64,000 nt of DNA from Halocynthiibacter sp. SDUM655004. Its GTDB lineage: Bacteria > Pseudomonadota > Alphaproteobacteria > Rhodobacterales > Rhodobacteraceae. The notes under the pieces are model-generated. The model saw only the letters and a program-made list of their open reading frames with translations. It was not told the DNA's origin and did no database searches. Each line of letters begins with the position of its first letter. Positions within the stretch are counted from its first letter, which is position 1. Below are positions 44,680-53,920 of this stretch, piece after piece. The DNA lies in the NCBI RefSeq assembly GCF_026015885.1, contig NZ_JAPDUG010000001.1, positions 62,001 through 126,000 of the forward strand, given 5' to 3'. The translations under genes were made by a program, and so were the position numbers.

Positions 44680-45546
44680 TTACTTGGCGCGTAAAACGGT
44701 TTCACACTGGTTTGGTAGGTCGGCCATCACGAGTTCGCGCCGTTTGGGCGGGGGCGGTGCATTCGGATCAGCTGGCTTTGGCTTTGGCGGATTGAGGATA
44801 TCCTGTACCCATTTTTCCGCCTCGGCACATCCGTCACCCTTGGGGGGCGGGGCTTGATCAACGCAGCCTTTCGCGCCTCTTGGGCAAGCGAGCCGTACAT
44901 GAAAGTGGTAATGATGCCCCCACCATGGCCGAATTTTTCGAAGCCACGCACGGTTGCCTTTCTCGTCGTTGCACATCTGAACCTTCGCGCCGGGAAACAC
45001 AAAAATCCTCGCAACGGCTTTATCCTTGGCCGCAGCCTTGAGAATGTTGTGATGCGCTCTTGTCCAGCTGTTGTTGACATAGGCCCCGTTGGCGCGGCGC
45101 ATAGAGATCGAAGAGATGTTTTCGCGTGCGTTTCGCGAGAGGGTCAGGTCTTGGGCTGGCAGCATCCAGATATCTGCATCCAGCCCGATTTGGTGGCTGC
45201 GGTGACCAGACAGCATCGGGCCGCCGCGTGGTTGGGCCATGTCGCCGATATAGAGGCCGTTCCACCCATCTTGCTTGGCGGCGTATTTGGATAATCTCTC
45301 GATAAACTCAACGGTTTCGGGATGCCCCCAGTTTCGGTTTCGGGACAGGCGCATGGCCTGCCAAGTCGGACCGGTTTCCGGAAGTTGAACGCCGCCTGCA
45401 AGGCATCCTTTTGCGTAGCTGCCAAATGGAGCGGCCTTATGTGGCGATCCGGCCGATTTAGAGCCGAAAAGCTGGCGAGCTTCGGGCTCTGCCAATGCAG
45501 CCGTGCCGGAAATCAACGCGATGACGAATGCGAGTTGCTTAATCAT
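44680..45546 (-). CDS. mepA: Penicillin-insensitive murein endopeptidase
   Basis: A 288-residue periplasmic LAS-type zinc peptidase cutting D-alanyl-meso-diaminopimelate bonds in peptidoglycan. A signal peptide is cleaved near ALA-EP (residue 19). Zinc ligands appear in GHRSHQIGLDADIW (H and D) and in WGHHYHFHVRL. The C-terminus (after about residue 240) is proline-rich (PPKPKPADPNAPPPPKRR), as in several proteobacterial members. The start overlaps the stop of the upstream MFS gene by four bases, so the two are co-translated. Confidence 0.92.
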   Translation of the reverse strand: MIKQLAFVIALISGTAALAEPEARQLFGSKSAGSPHKAAPFGSYAKGCLAGGVQLPETGPTWQAMRLSRNRNWGHPETVEFIERLSKYAAKQDGWNGLYIGDMAQPRGGPMLSGHRSHQIGLDADIWMLPAQDLTLSRNARENISSISMRRANGAYVNNSWTRAHHNILKAAAKDKAVARIFVFPGAKVQMCNDEKGNRAWLRKIRPWWGHHYHFHVRLACPRGAKGCVDQAPPPKGDGCAEAEKWVQDILNPPKPKPADPNAPPPPKRRELVMADLPNQCETVLRAK

Positions 45547-46913
45547 GTTGTTTGATCTCCCTGTGGTTTCACCCAGATTAACAAGACTAAGCCAATCGTA
45601 AACAGCGCGATGAGAGGCGTAATGCCAATCCGCTGATTTCCGCTTAGATCAGAGAAAATTGCGATCAACCCAGGGGCCATAAACGCGGTTGCTTTGCCCG
45701 AGAGCGCATAGAGGCCGAAAGCTTCGGTTGGGCGCTCGGCATCCGCATGGCGGACCATCATGGTGCGGGAGCTGGCTTGAAGAGCGCCGCCAGCAGCACC
45801 GATAATGCCGCCGCAAATAAAGAAGATGATGTCAGGTACAGAAGAGCCCGCGGGAAAAGGCACGCCAAAGATATTGTCGCGCGACATCCCGACAACGATG
45901 ATACAGACCGTGATTAGGCAGAAGATAGAGAACTTGATGACGGGTTTTGGCCCTTTCCGAGCATCGACAAGCCCGCCGACATAGGAAAAAACGGCCGCTG
46001 TTATCGCGCCAACAATCCCGAATACACCGATCTGGATAAGCGACCAGTCAAGCACCCCTTTGGCATAGATCGCTCCAAAGCCGTAGAGGCCGTTCAGCGC
46101 ATCACGATAAAACAAGCTGCTTGAAAGAAACGCAAAGAGCGAAGAGCGATGGGGAAGTGATTTGATTGTACTCCAAAGTTCTGCGAGCGCGTCTTTTGCG
46201 CTGCCGCCGGATGCCGTGTCGCTTGGCTTTTCGCGAACCCAGAGGAAAAAGGGGATCATCGCGACGATAAACCAGATTGCGGTAAATGGCCCGACAAAGC
46301 GGGTTCCTTCGCGCTGGGTCGGATCGAGGCCGAACAGCGGTTCGATTCCGATAAGTGTCTTGCCCGTTGCGTTCTCTGCGAAGAGGAGCAGCATAATAAA
46401 CAAAGAGAATACGCCGCCCCAATATCCGAGCGCGAAGCCAGAGCCGGAAATGCGGCCGATGTCTTCTTTTGGTGCGAGTGAAGGGAGGATTGAGTTTACA
46501 AAGATAGTTGTGAATTCGACGCCAATGAAGCCGATGCCAAACAGCACCAAAACCCAGAAAATGTTAAAATCGGTTGGATGCGCAGTCCAGAGAGCGGCGG
46601 CCCCGAAGATATAGAAGGCGGAGAATATCTTGATCCAAAACATCCGGTTGCCAGAACTGTCGGCAAAGGCACCCAGAACAGGTGCAGAAAACGCGATGAG
46701 AAGGCCTGTCACGGTAAGCCCATAGCCCCAGTAGGCCTGCGCTTGTGCTTTGGCTGCTTCAGGGTCCATTCCGCCAGAGAGCAGCTTCAGACCGACGATT
46801 TCGGCGAAATAGGGGCCGAAAATAAAGGTGAGCATGAGCGTATGAAACGGTTGGCTGGCCCAATCAAACGCCATCCATCCCCATACACGCTTCTTCTGCG
46901 AGATTTGTGCCAC
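45543..46913 (-). CDS. MFS transporter, UMF1 (Atg22-like) family
   Basis: A 456-residue protein with about twelve helices. The N-terminus KKRVWGWMAFDWASQPFHTL is the recognised UMF1 signature (W.xxDWA.QPF), and the FSAPVLGAFADSSGNR loop corresponds to the MFS motif between helices 2 and 3. The substrate is unknown; yeast Atg22 exports amino acids from the vacuole. It forms an operon with mepA (ATGA overlap), which hints at a link to recycling of cell-wall amino acids or peptides, but that is inference. Confidence 0.9.
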   Translation of the reverse strand: MAQISQKKRVWGWMAFDWASQPFHTLMLTFIFGPYFAEIVGLKLLSGGMDPEAAKAQAQAYWGYGLTVTGLLIAFSAPVLGAFADSSGNRMFWIKIFSAFYIFGAAALWTAHPTDFNIFWVLVLFGIGFIGVEFTTIFVNSILPSLAPKEDIGRISGSGFALGYWGGVFSLFIMLLLFAENATGKTLIGIEPLFGLDPTQREGTRFVGPFTAIWFIVAMIPFFLWVREKPSDTASGGSAKDALAELWSTIKSLPHRSSLFAFLSSSLFYRDALNGLYGFGAIYAKGVLDWSLIQIGVFGIVGAITAAVFSYVGGLVDARKGPKPVIKFSIFCLITVCIIVVGMSRDNIFGVPFPAGSSVPDIIFFICGGIIGAAGGALQASSRTMMVRHADAERPTEAFGLYALSGKATAFMAPGLIAIFSDLSGNQRIGITPLIALFTIGLVLLIWVKPQGDQTT

Positions 46914-46968
46914 TGCTCGAAGTCCTGTTTGTTTTAACTAGGAGTAAGACAGTGAACGCAACGTCAAA

Positions 46969-47517
46969 TCAAGGGGTGATTGCGGTATCGCCCATTGGGG
47001 GCCAAGGGCGTTTGGTGTCTGCGTCGACCCAGGCGGCGCTCCACTGCGGCATTTCCGGAGCGGTTGCTTCAAGCCCAAGTGCATCCATAACCCGTTTGGT
47101 TGACACGATACCGTTCCGATCCGTAACAGCCGTTCGAAACAGGGCGTGGCTCGCGCATTCTCCACGGACCCACATGCCTTGCTCCAGATAGATGAAACGT
47201 TCATCCCAAGACACCAATCTGCTGCGCATCTCTATCTTGTCAAATGCGCGAATGCGGCGGCGATAGCGAATGCTCGTCCCTGCAACCGCCAAACCCCATT
47301 TTTCGCGCCGCAGCACTTTGATCAACCCCATGCGCCGCGCGAGCGGGATGCGCCCGAGATCATAGAGCGACAGCGCCCTGCCATTGTTAAGCTCCGCCCA
47401 CATATCGAGATCCCACGGCCAGCAAATATGATGCGAAACGTGGTTCTCGCCAACCTTGAGCGTCGTGGCGTTTCGGAATTTGACAGCTTCTTTGAGCAGG
47501 CGAATAAACGGATACAT
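46969..47517 (-). CDS. Acyl-CoA thioesterase-like protein (hotdog fold)
   Basis: A 182-residue protein of the thioesterase (4HBT-like) group with a conserved start MYPFIRLLKEAVKFR and the hotdog segments HHICWPWDLDMWAELNNGRAL (D in the usual active-site place) and SWDERFIYLEQGMW. The ATG at 47517 has GGAG close before it; the open frame extends 20 codons further with no ribosome site. The exact acyl substrate is unknown. It is probably an independent unit; yggT diverges at 47644. Confidence 0.78.
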   Translation of the reverse strand: MYPFIRLLKEAVKFRNATTLKVGENHVSHHICWPWDLDMWAELNNGRALSLYDLGRIPLARRMGLIKVLRREKWGLAVAGTSIRYRRRIRAFDKIEMRSRLVSWDERFIYLEQGMWVRGECASHALFRTAVTDRNGIVSTKRVMDALGLEATAPEMPQWSAAWVDADTKRPWPPMGDTAITP

Positions 47518-47643
47518 GGCAATCTCCTTTACCTTTTTCTGTGAAGAAGTTTTCGCCACGGTCAACCACGACGTCACGGCAAGCTCTTGCCAGATGTGGA
47601 TGGGCGCATTAGGTGAATAGGAACGCGGAAAAAAGGGGCAGGT

Positions 47644-47931
47644 ATGTCGTCGCTATATCAAATTCTCAATCTTGTGCTGGACATCGTCTGGTTCATCATG
47701 ATTGCGCATATCATCATGAGTTGGCTCATTAATTTTCAGGTTCTGAATTTGCGTCAACCGATTGTTGCGCAGATTTGGTACGGGCTAAACAAACTGCTCG
47801 AGCCGGCCTATAGCCGCATCCGACAATTCCTCCCGGATATGGGCGGAATCGATCTTGCGCCATTGGTTGCCTTTGTGATCCTGATCGCAATTCGCATTAT
47901 TCTTCAGAACAACGCGGCGTTTTTCTTCTAG
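47644..47931 (+). CDS. YggT family membrane protein
   Basis: A 95-residue inner-membrane protein with two helical segments (residues about 5-30 and 72-90) separated by the conserved NLRQPIVAQIWYGLNKLLEPAYSRIRQFLPDMGGIDLAPL loop. The PxxxxIRxxxPxxGGIDxxP pattern is the YggT signature. Function is not well established; homologues affect cell division, osmotic tolerance or chloroplast biogenesis. It lies 70 bases before recQ and may share its transcript. Confidence 0.9.
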   Translation: MSSLYQILNLVLDIVWFIMIAHIIMSWLINFQVLNLRQPIVAQIWYGLNKLLEPAYSRIRQFLPDMGGIDLAPLVAFVILIAIRIILQNNAAFFF

Positions 47932-48001
47932 CGACTCTTGTTCTTGGTTGCGGCCTGTGGAACTGTAGGGGAAACCCTAAAAACAAGCAGTACTACAGGC
48001 T

Positions 48002-50056
48002 ATGACCACCGCTCAGACACTTTTGTCGACCGTATTCGGATTCGATGAATTTCGCCCCGGACAGGCGGAGATTGTAGACGCGGTTGCGAAGGGGGCGAAC
48101 ACGTTGGCGATTATGCCAACAGGTGGTGGTAAGTCTCTTTGCTTTCAGCTCCCTGCGCTGATGCGTGACGGTGTGACGGTTGTGATCTCACCGCTGATCG
48201 CCCTCATGCGGGATCAAGTACGGGCGCTGAAAGAGGCCGGTGTTTCGGCTGGCGCGCTAACGTCTGGAAATACCGAAGAAGAGACCGAAGAGGTGTTTGC
48301 CGCATTGGATGCGGGCCATATGAAGCTGCTTTATATGGCTCCCGAACGGCTTGCCAATTCCGGTACGCACAACATGTTGCGGCGCATTGGGGTGTCTTTG
48401 ATTGCGGTCGACGAGGCGCATTGCGTTTCCGCGTGGGGACATGATTTCCGGCCCGATTACCTTAGAATTGGCGAGTTGCGTCATATGTTGGATGTGCCGT
48501 TGGCGGCCTTCACCGCCACGGCAGATCAGGAAACCAGAAGCGAAATCATTGCGCGCCTCTTTGACGGAAGCACGCCCGAAACCTTTTTGCACGGGTTCGA
48601 TCGCCCGAATATTCACCTAAAGTTTGAAGCAAAGAACGGGCCGCGAAAACAGATATTGGCCTTTGCACAAGAGCATCGCGGGCAGGCGGGAATTGTTTAT
48701 TGCGCCAGCCGCGCCAAGACAGAGACCCTAGCCAAAGCGCTTCGAGACGCAGGGCACAACGCTTTGCACTATCATGGCGGCATGGAGGCGGATGATCGTC
48801 GTTTTGTCGAAGCGAAGTTCCAGAGCGAAGATGGGTTAATCGTTGCCGCGACCGTTGCGTTTGGAATGGGCGTTGATAAGCCCGATATCCGCTGGGTTGC
48901 GCATGCTGATTTGCCCAAATCTATCGAAAGCTATTATCAGGAAATCGGGCGCGCAGGGCGCGATGGCGGACCGGCCGAGACTTTAACGCTCTATGGTGCT
49001 GATGACATCCGCCTTCGACGGGTTCAGATCGACGAAAGCCTTGCGCCGCTCGAGCGAAGGGAAGCCGATCACGGGCGGCTAAACGCGCTTCTTGGCTTGT
49101 CAGAAGCGCTTCGGTGTCGGCGCCAAATGTTGCTGTCCTATTTCGGTGAAACAACAGAACCCTGCGGCCATTGCGATCTTTGCGAGAATCCAGTCGAAAT
49201 TTTTGACGGCACAACTGCCGTTCGCAAAGCCCTTTCTGCGATCTTGCGGACTGGCGAGTATTTCGGCGCTGGGCACTTGATTGATATTCTCCTCGGTGCG
49301 GAAACGGACAAGGTTCGCGAAAAGGGGCATGATACTTTGCCGACATTCGGAGTTGGCAAAGAGTACAGCAAGCGCGAGTGGCAGGCTGTGTTCCGACAGA
49401 TGATGGGGCATGATCTTATACGCCCTGATCCGGAGAGATTTGGTGCGCTTCGAATGACAGAGGCCGCGCGCCCCATTCTGCGCGACGAAGCGACAATTGA
49501 TTTGCGCAAAGACACGATCCAGCAAGCCAAACAAAACAGACGCCCCGCGATCAAACGGCTGGTGTCCGAAGAAGACGAGCCGCTCTTGAGTGCGCTCAAA
49601 GCGAAACGCCGTGCCTTGGCAGAGGCTGCTCGCGTTCCGGCCTATGTCGTTTTTACGGATCGTACGTTGATCGAAATGGCAGAAACAAAGCCGCAGAACC
49701 TTGATGAGATGGCGGCGATCAGCGGTGTTGGCGCGAAAAAACTGGAAGTTTACGGCGCAACGTTCTTGGAAGTCATCGTTGGCGAGAAGCCAACAGACGT
49801 ACATCCGATGAGACGGCGTCTTGCAGGGAAAGAGGCAGGCACAACATTCGACAGGCTTGCCGAAGAACAACTTCGTCTTGCCCGAGGGGACTGCGGAAGC
49901 GAGAAATACCTGAGTTGTAGCACGTCGACGTTAAAGCAAATTGCCGAACGAAAGCCGTCTTCGCTCGATGACATGATGCGCATATCGGGCATGGGCGAGG
50001 CGAAGGCAGAGCGTTTCGGGCCGGCTTTTCTTCAGATTCTAAGTGAAGCTTCCTAG
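48002..50056 (+). CDS. recQ: ATP-dependent DNA helicase RecQ
   Basis: A 684-residue superfamily 2 helicase. Motif I PTGGGKSLCFQLPA (near residue 39), motif II VDEAHCVSAWGHDFRPDY, motif III FTATAD and motif VI YYQEIGRAGRDG are intact. The zinc-binding cysteines are in CRRQMLLSYFGETTEPCGHCDLC, followed by the winged-helix RQC domain. Two HRDC domains follow: one near residues 530-590 and a second near 615-682. The second has the same pattern (LKQIAERKPSSLDDMMRISGMGEAKAERFG). The length is above that of E. coli RecQ, mainly because of the additional HRDC. It acts in recombination and fork repair. Confidence 0.95.
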   Translation: MTTAQTLLSTVFGFDEFRPGQAEIVDAVAKGANTLAIMPTGGGKSLCFQLPALMRDGVTVVISPLIALMRDQVRALKEAGVSAGALTSGNTEEETEEVFAALDAGHMKLLYMAPERLANSGTHNMLRRIGVSLIAVDEAHCVSAWGHDFRPDYLRIGELRHMLDVPLAAFTATADQETRSEIIARLFDGSTPETFLHGFDRPNIHLKFEAKNGPRKQILAFAQEHRGQAGIVYCASRAKTETLAKALRDAGHNALHYHGGMEADDRRFVEAKFQSEDGLIVAATVAFGMGVDKPDIRWVAHADLPKSIESYYQEIGRAGRDGGPAETLTLYGADDIRLRRVQIDESLAPLERREADHGRLNALLGLSEALRCRRQMLLSYFGETTEPCGHCDLCENPVEIFDGTTAVRKALSAILRTGEYFGAGHLIDILLGAETDKVREKGHDTLPTFGVGKEYSKREWQAVFRQMMGHDLIRPDPERFGALRMTEAARPILRDEATIDLRKDTIQQAKQNRRPAIKRLVSEEDEPLLSALKAKRRALAEAARVPAYVVFTDRTLIEMAETKPQNLDEMAAISGVGAKKLEVYGATFLEVIVGEKPTDVHPMRRRLAGKEAGTTFDRLAEEQLRLARGDCGSEKYLSCSTSTLKQIAERKPSSLDDMMRISGMGEAKAERFGPAFLQILSEAS

Positions 50057-50059
50057 CCG

Positions 50060-51925
50060 TTAACTCACCAAATCTGCGTTAGGGGATAGAACATTTTGCA
50101 GCGCAGGGCGCACGTCCTTTGGCGCATACTTCTCGATGAAATTATAGATTTCATTCTTTCGAAGCGGCTTGGTCGAGTATTCGTCGAGCCCTGCTGCAAG
50201 CATTTCTGCCTTGTCCGTGTCCAGCGCATGAGCGGTAAGGGCAATAATTGGTGTCGGTGCCTTTCCGGCGGCTTTTTCGTGCTCCCTAATTTGGCGCGTC
50301 GCTTCTTTGCCGTCGACCTCTGGCATGGATATATCCATAAATACCAAGTCCGGCTTGAACTGTGAAAAGGCTTCGACTGCTTCTCGCCCGTTGACAGCAA
50401 ATTCAAGTTCAATGTCGAGATTGCGAACCATCTTGCTGAATACCAAACGGTTTGTACCATTGTCCTCTGCGGCCAGAACCCGAAGTCTTCGGGCTTCGAT
50501 TTGGGGCTTCGCTGGAACCTCGACGGTCTTGCTGATTTCGGTTTTTGCATTTCCCCGCGGTGCAGAGGTTGGAAGGTCTAATACGACATGAAAGGTTGAT
50601 CCGTTCCCTTCAGAAGACTCAACCCAGATTTTACCAGACATAAGCTCGACAAGTTGTTTGGTAATCGCAAGTCCAAGGCCAGTGCCTTCAAACTTTCGGT
50701 TATGATCACCGTCGACCTGATTGAATTCACCAAAGATGAACTCGGCGTGCTCTTTGGAAATGCCGATGCCGGTGTCTTCGATTTCAATATGCACTTTTTG
50801 TTTCTTCGGGTTCCGAGACGGCGTGGCATGCACACCGATGCGAATGAATCCGTCCGACGTAAATTTGACCGCGTTTCCGATCAAGTTGGTCAGCACTTGC
50901 CGAAGTCGCCCTGGATCTCCGACAAAATGCGCATCTTCTGGAAGCGAATTTTCTACGCGTAGCTCAAGCCCTTTGTCCTGTGCGGACGGCGAAAGGAGTG
51001 TGACGGTTTCGTTGACAACGGCCTCAAATGAGAACGGTTCGGGATTGAGAGTGAGTTTTTCGGCTTCGATTTTGGAGTAATCCAGAATGTCGTTGATAAT
51101 GACAAGAAGCGCTTCGCCAGAGTGTCGAATGGTCTGGATATAGAGCTTCTGTTCCTCGCTTAGATCGGTGTCTTGCAGAAGGTCCGCCATGCCGATCACA
51201 CCGTTCATTGGTGTGCGGATTTCATGGCTCATATTGGCGAGAAAAGCCGATTTGGCCCGATTGGCAGCTTCGGCTTTTTCGCGCGCGGCCTTGAGTTCTG
51301 CTTCGTAGCGGATGGTGGCGGTGATGTTGAGGGCGAGCGTAACCGTGTCCCCCCCTTCTGCGCGCCGTTCAATGAGTTTGATGTAATGCCCGTTCCAGAG
51401 TTGAATGGTCTCTTCGCGGATCTCGGGCTCGTGCCAGCGTTCGAGCATCCTCGCGCACCATTCGGCTCTGGTGGCGTTGCCGATATCAACGATGCCCTCC
51501 TCAGCGACGAGCTGTAGAACGCGATTGTATTCAACACCCACACGAATTTCTTCGAGGCCGTCGAAGGTCGCCATATAGGCGTTGTTTGCAGCTACCAGCC
51601 GTGAGTTGCTATCAAAGACCGCGAAGCCGTCCTGAATGGACTGGATAGAATCCCACAGGCGGCGTTCCGCGATCTGAACTTTATTTTCTGCCGTCCGAAG
51701 CTCGGATAGAACTTGCGACTTCTCGCCCTTTAGTTGCTCGGCTTGCGTACGCGCGGAGCGCACTTCTAGTCGCTTTTCAACGATTTCATCAGAGAGCGCT
51801 CGGGCGTGCTTGCCAAGCCGAGAGTTTGCGGAGAATAATTCGGATTGTTTTTGGGCCAGCAACCGCTCCGCAGCGAGCCTCGCGCGTCTTTCCTGGGCTA
51901 GTTTGTCCGCTATATCAAATCCCAA
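50060..51925 (-). CDS. Cytoplasmic hybrid histidine kinase (coiled coil, PAS, HisKA, HATPase, REC)
   Basis: A 621-residue soluble kinase with no membrane helices. A long N-terminal coiled coil (about residues 5-95) leads to a PAS domain (about 95-210; [23 protein letters not shown]), then HisKA with [23 protein letters not shown] (phospho-histidine near residue 235), HATPase ([22 protein letters not shown]) and a C-terminal receiver domain ([24 protein letters not shown]). Such architecture suggests control by an intracellular signal and phosphorelay to an unlinked phosphotransferase. It is convergent with recQ (three bases between stops). Confidence 0.92.
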   Translation of the reverse strand: MGFDIADKLAQERRARLAAERLLAQKQSELFSANSRLGKHARALSDEIVEKRLEVRSARTQAEQLKGEKSQVLSELRTAENKVQIAERRLWDSIQSIQDGFAVFDSNSRLVAANNAYMATFDGLEEIRVGVEYNRVLQLVAEEGIVDIGNATRAEWCARMLERWHEPEIREETIQLWNGHYIKLIERRAEGGDTVTLALNITATIRYEAELKAAREKAEAANRAKSAFLANMSHEIRTPMNGVIGMADLLQDTDLSEEQKLYIQTIRHSGEALLVIINDILDYSKIEAEKLTLNPEPFSFEAVVNETVTLLSPSAQDKGLELRVENSLPEDAHFVGDPGRLRQVLTNLIGNAVKFTSDGFIRIGVHATPSRNPKKQKVHIEIEDTGIGISKEHAEFIFGEFNQVDGDHNRKFEGTGLGLAITKQLVELMSGKIWVESSEGNGSTFHVVLDLPTSAPRGNAKTEISKTVEVPAKPQIEARRLRVLAAEDNGTNRLVFSKMVRNLDIELEFAVNGREAVEAFSQFKPDLVFMDISMPEVDGKEATRQIREHEKAAGKAPTPIIALTAHALDTDKAEMLAAGLDEYSTKPLRKNEIYNFIEKYAPKDVRPALQNVLSPNADLVS

Positions 51926-52026
51926 AGCTCTTCTCCGAACTACCTTTCAGGAAGATTGTTCGATTCTGGTGAATAGAGTCTTAACTCGGAAGAAATTCGG
52001 TGCTTGGTGAGTGGTTTGAAAGCAAA

Positions 52027-52056
52027 CGGGGCGCGCAACAACTGCTGCTCGCCCCG
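52027..52056 (-). terminator. Intrinsic terminator of the thiolase gene
   Basis: CGGGGCG (52027-52033) and CGCCCCG (52050-52056) pair perfectly, and the inner bases extend the stem with one mismatch and one G-U pair. On the minus strand, where the thiolase gene ends at 52083, the stem is followed by TTTGCTTTC. An A-run on the other side may help a plus-strand function less. Confidence 0.55.
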
Positions 52057-52082
52057 CAAAAAAATTCGAAAGTTAAGCTGGA

Positions 52083-53258
52083 TTAGAGCCTTTCAATGGC
52101 CAATGCGATCCCTTGGCCACCGCCGATACACATCGTGATAAGCGCGCGCTTGCCAGCAATTCTTTCCAACTCATAGAGGGCTTTGACGGTGATAATCGCA
52201 CCTGTCGCACCAACAGGGTGACCGAGCGCGATCGCGCCACCGTTTGGATTAACGACATCTGGGTTCATGCCAAGCTCCTTGGCGACGGCAAGCGCTTGGC
52301 TGGCGAAGGCTTCGTTGCTCTCGATCACGTCGAAATCAGTAATGCTCAAACCCGTACGCTCAAGAAGGTTTTGAACTGCCGGAATCGGTCCGATCCCCAT
52401 CACTTCTGGCCTTACACCACCAAGCCCATAGCCAAGTACGCGTGCCTTCGGAGTGAGGCCGGCTTTCTCTGCGGCATCTGCGGTTGCATAGACGATTGCA
52501 GCGGCACCATCGTTGATACCAGAGGCGTTTCCGGCTGTAACAGAGCCTTCTTTTTGGAATACGGGTCGCAACTTAGCGAGATCATCTAGTGTCGTCGCGC
52601 GGGGATGCTCGTCTGTGTCGAAGAGGACTGTCTGGCGTTTGACCTTAATCTCTACAGGAACGATCTGGTCCTTGAAGTAACCGGCATTTTGAGCTGCAAT
52701 TGCATTGGTTTGGCTTCTTAGAGCGAAGGCGTCCTGTTCTTCGCGTGTAATGCCGAATTCGCTCGCAACGTTTTCGGCGGTTACGCCCATGTGCCCCGTA
52801 CCAAACGGGCAATTCAGCGCGCCAAGCATCATGTCCTGCGCAACAGCGTCGCCCATTTTGCTACCCCAGCGCGCAGATGGAAGGATGTAGGGCGCGCGGC
52901 TCATGCTTTCTGCACCGCCGGCTAGTGCAAAATCGCAATCCCCCAGCATTAGAGACTGAATCACAGAGATCTGAGACTGAACGCCAGAGCCGCAGAGCCG
53001 GTTGACGTTCATCGCAGGAACGCTGTCAGGAATGCCAGCCTGCATAGCGGCAACGCGGCTGATGTACATGTCGCGGGGTTCAGTGTTGATCACATGGCCC
53101 ATGGCAACGGTACCGATTTGGGCCGGTTCGACGTTGGCGCGGGACATGGCCTCTTTGGCGACGACAGTTCCAAGGTCCGCAGGGGACACTCCGGCAAGGC
53201 TCTTGCCAAACCCGCCGATAGCTGTGCGCGCGCTGCCTAGAATTACGATGTCTGTCAT
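52083..53258 (-). CDS. Acetyl-CoA C-acetyltransferase (thiolase)
   Basis: A 391-residue biosynthetic-type thiolase condensing two acetyl-CoA into acetoacetyl-CoA, or the reverse. The acyl-accepting cysteine is in NRLCGSGVQSQISV (near residue 89), the histidine is in GGAIALGHPVGATGA, and the second cysteine in CIGGGQGIALAIERL at the C-terminus. The ATG at 53258 has GAGGAG before it; the open frame runs 12 codons further. It is often used in polyhydroxybutyrate or acetoacetyl-CoA metabolism, but no phaB is adjacent. A MarR regulator gene lies directly upstream. Confidence 0.93.
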   Translation of the reverse strand: MTDIVILGSARTAIGGFGKSLAGVSPADLGTVVAKEAMSRANVEPAQIGTVAMGHVINTEPRDMYISRVAAMQAGIPDSVPAMNVNRLCGSGVQSQISVIQSLMLGDCDFALAGGAESMSRAPYILPSARWGSKMGDAVAQDMMLGALNCPFGTGHMGVTAENVASEFGITREEQDAFALRSQTNAIAAQNAGYFKDQIVPVEIKVKRQTVLFDTDEHPRATTLDDLAKLRPVFQKEGSVTAGNASGINDGAAAIVYATADAAEKAGLTPKARVLGYGLGGVRPEVMGIGPIPAVQNLLERTGLSITDFDVIESNEAFASQALAVAKELGMNPDVVNPNGGAIALGHPVGATGAIITVKALYELERIAGKRALITMCIGGGQGIALAIERL

Positions 53259-53315
53259 GTTGGGCTCCTCATTGATTTTGAGGAAGTCTAGCACCCGAAA
53301 ATGACCCGAAAAGGA

Positions 53316-53753
53316 TTACGCAGCGTCTCTGGCTGCCAAAAGATCAGCAATGGCTTTGCGGAAGGAGTCCGGGCTGTCACCGAGCGATGCGAGGACCGCT
53401 TCCTCATACTCGAGCGCAAGTGGTGTAATTTCGTCGATCATTGTGCGGCCGTCAGGCGTTAGAGACAATTCGACCAAACGGCGATCCGTTTCGCTAACAA
53501 GCTTGTTGATCAATCCACGTTTTTCGAGACGCGCTGCGGCGCGGCTTATCTTTGACTTATCCATATGAACCATCTTGTGAATCTCACGCACACTTAGTGG
53601 TTCGGATTGTTGTGAAAGATGCGCAAGGATGCGCCATTCGGGAATGGTGATCCCAAATCGGTCTTGATAGATTTCAGAGAATTCCTGACTGATCTTTGCC
53701 GACAGAACGGCAAGCTGATAGGGCAAAAACTCTTTCAGGTTCAAATCGGTCAA
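53316..53753 (-). CDS. MarR-family transcriptional regulator
   Basis: A 145-residue winged-helix regulator. The DNA-recognition part EPLSVREIHKMVHMDKSKISRAAARLEKRGLINK (residues about 51-85) and the wing SETDRRLVELSLTPDGR match the MarR pattern. Such proteins sense small aromatic or phenolic compounds or oxidants. It is transcribed toward the thiolase gene and could be co-transcribed with it. A perfect palindrome upstream (53808-53819) is a likely site for autoregulation. Confidence 0.9.
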   Translation of the reverse strand: MTDLNLKEFLPYQLAVLSAKISQEFSEIYQDRFGITIPEWRILAHLSQQSEPLSVREIHKMVHMDKSKISRAAARLEKRGLINKLVSETDRRLVELSLTPDGRTMIDEITPLALEYEEAVLASLGDSPDSFRKAIADLLAARDAA

Positions 53754-53807
53754 GGGGCGGCCTTTCTCGGGGATTTATATCTGTTTGCACGAGTATACAC
53801 GAGTTTT

Positions 53808-53819
53808 CAAGAATTCTTG
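53808..53819. promoter_or_regulatory. Candidate MarR operator
   Basis: CAAGAATTCTTG is a perfect 12-base palindrome 55 bases before the MarR start, in the divergent region toward the metallo-hydrolase gene. MarR proteins bind short palindromes of this type. The direct repeat CACGAGT nearby (around 53788-53803) may overlap the promoter. Binding is inferred. Confidence 0.5.
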
Positions 53820-53920
53820 CGAATGAAACGACTTGCGGGAATAGTAGAACAAGATGGTTTGCATATGCGTGAGCGTTGGGTGCGATATAGAGCCTATTCA
53901 TGCATAAAAGGGAGAAAATG

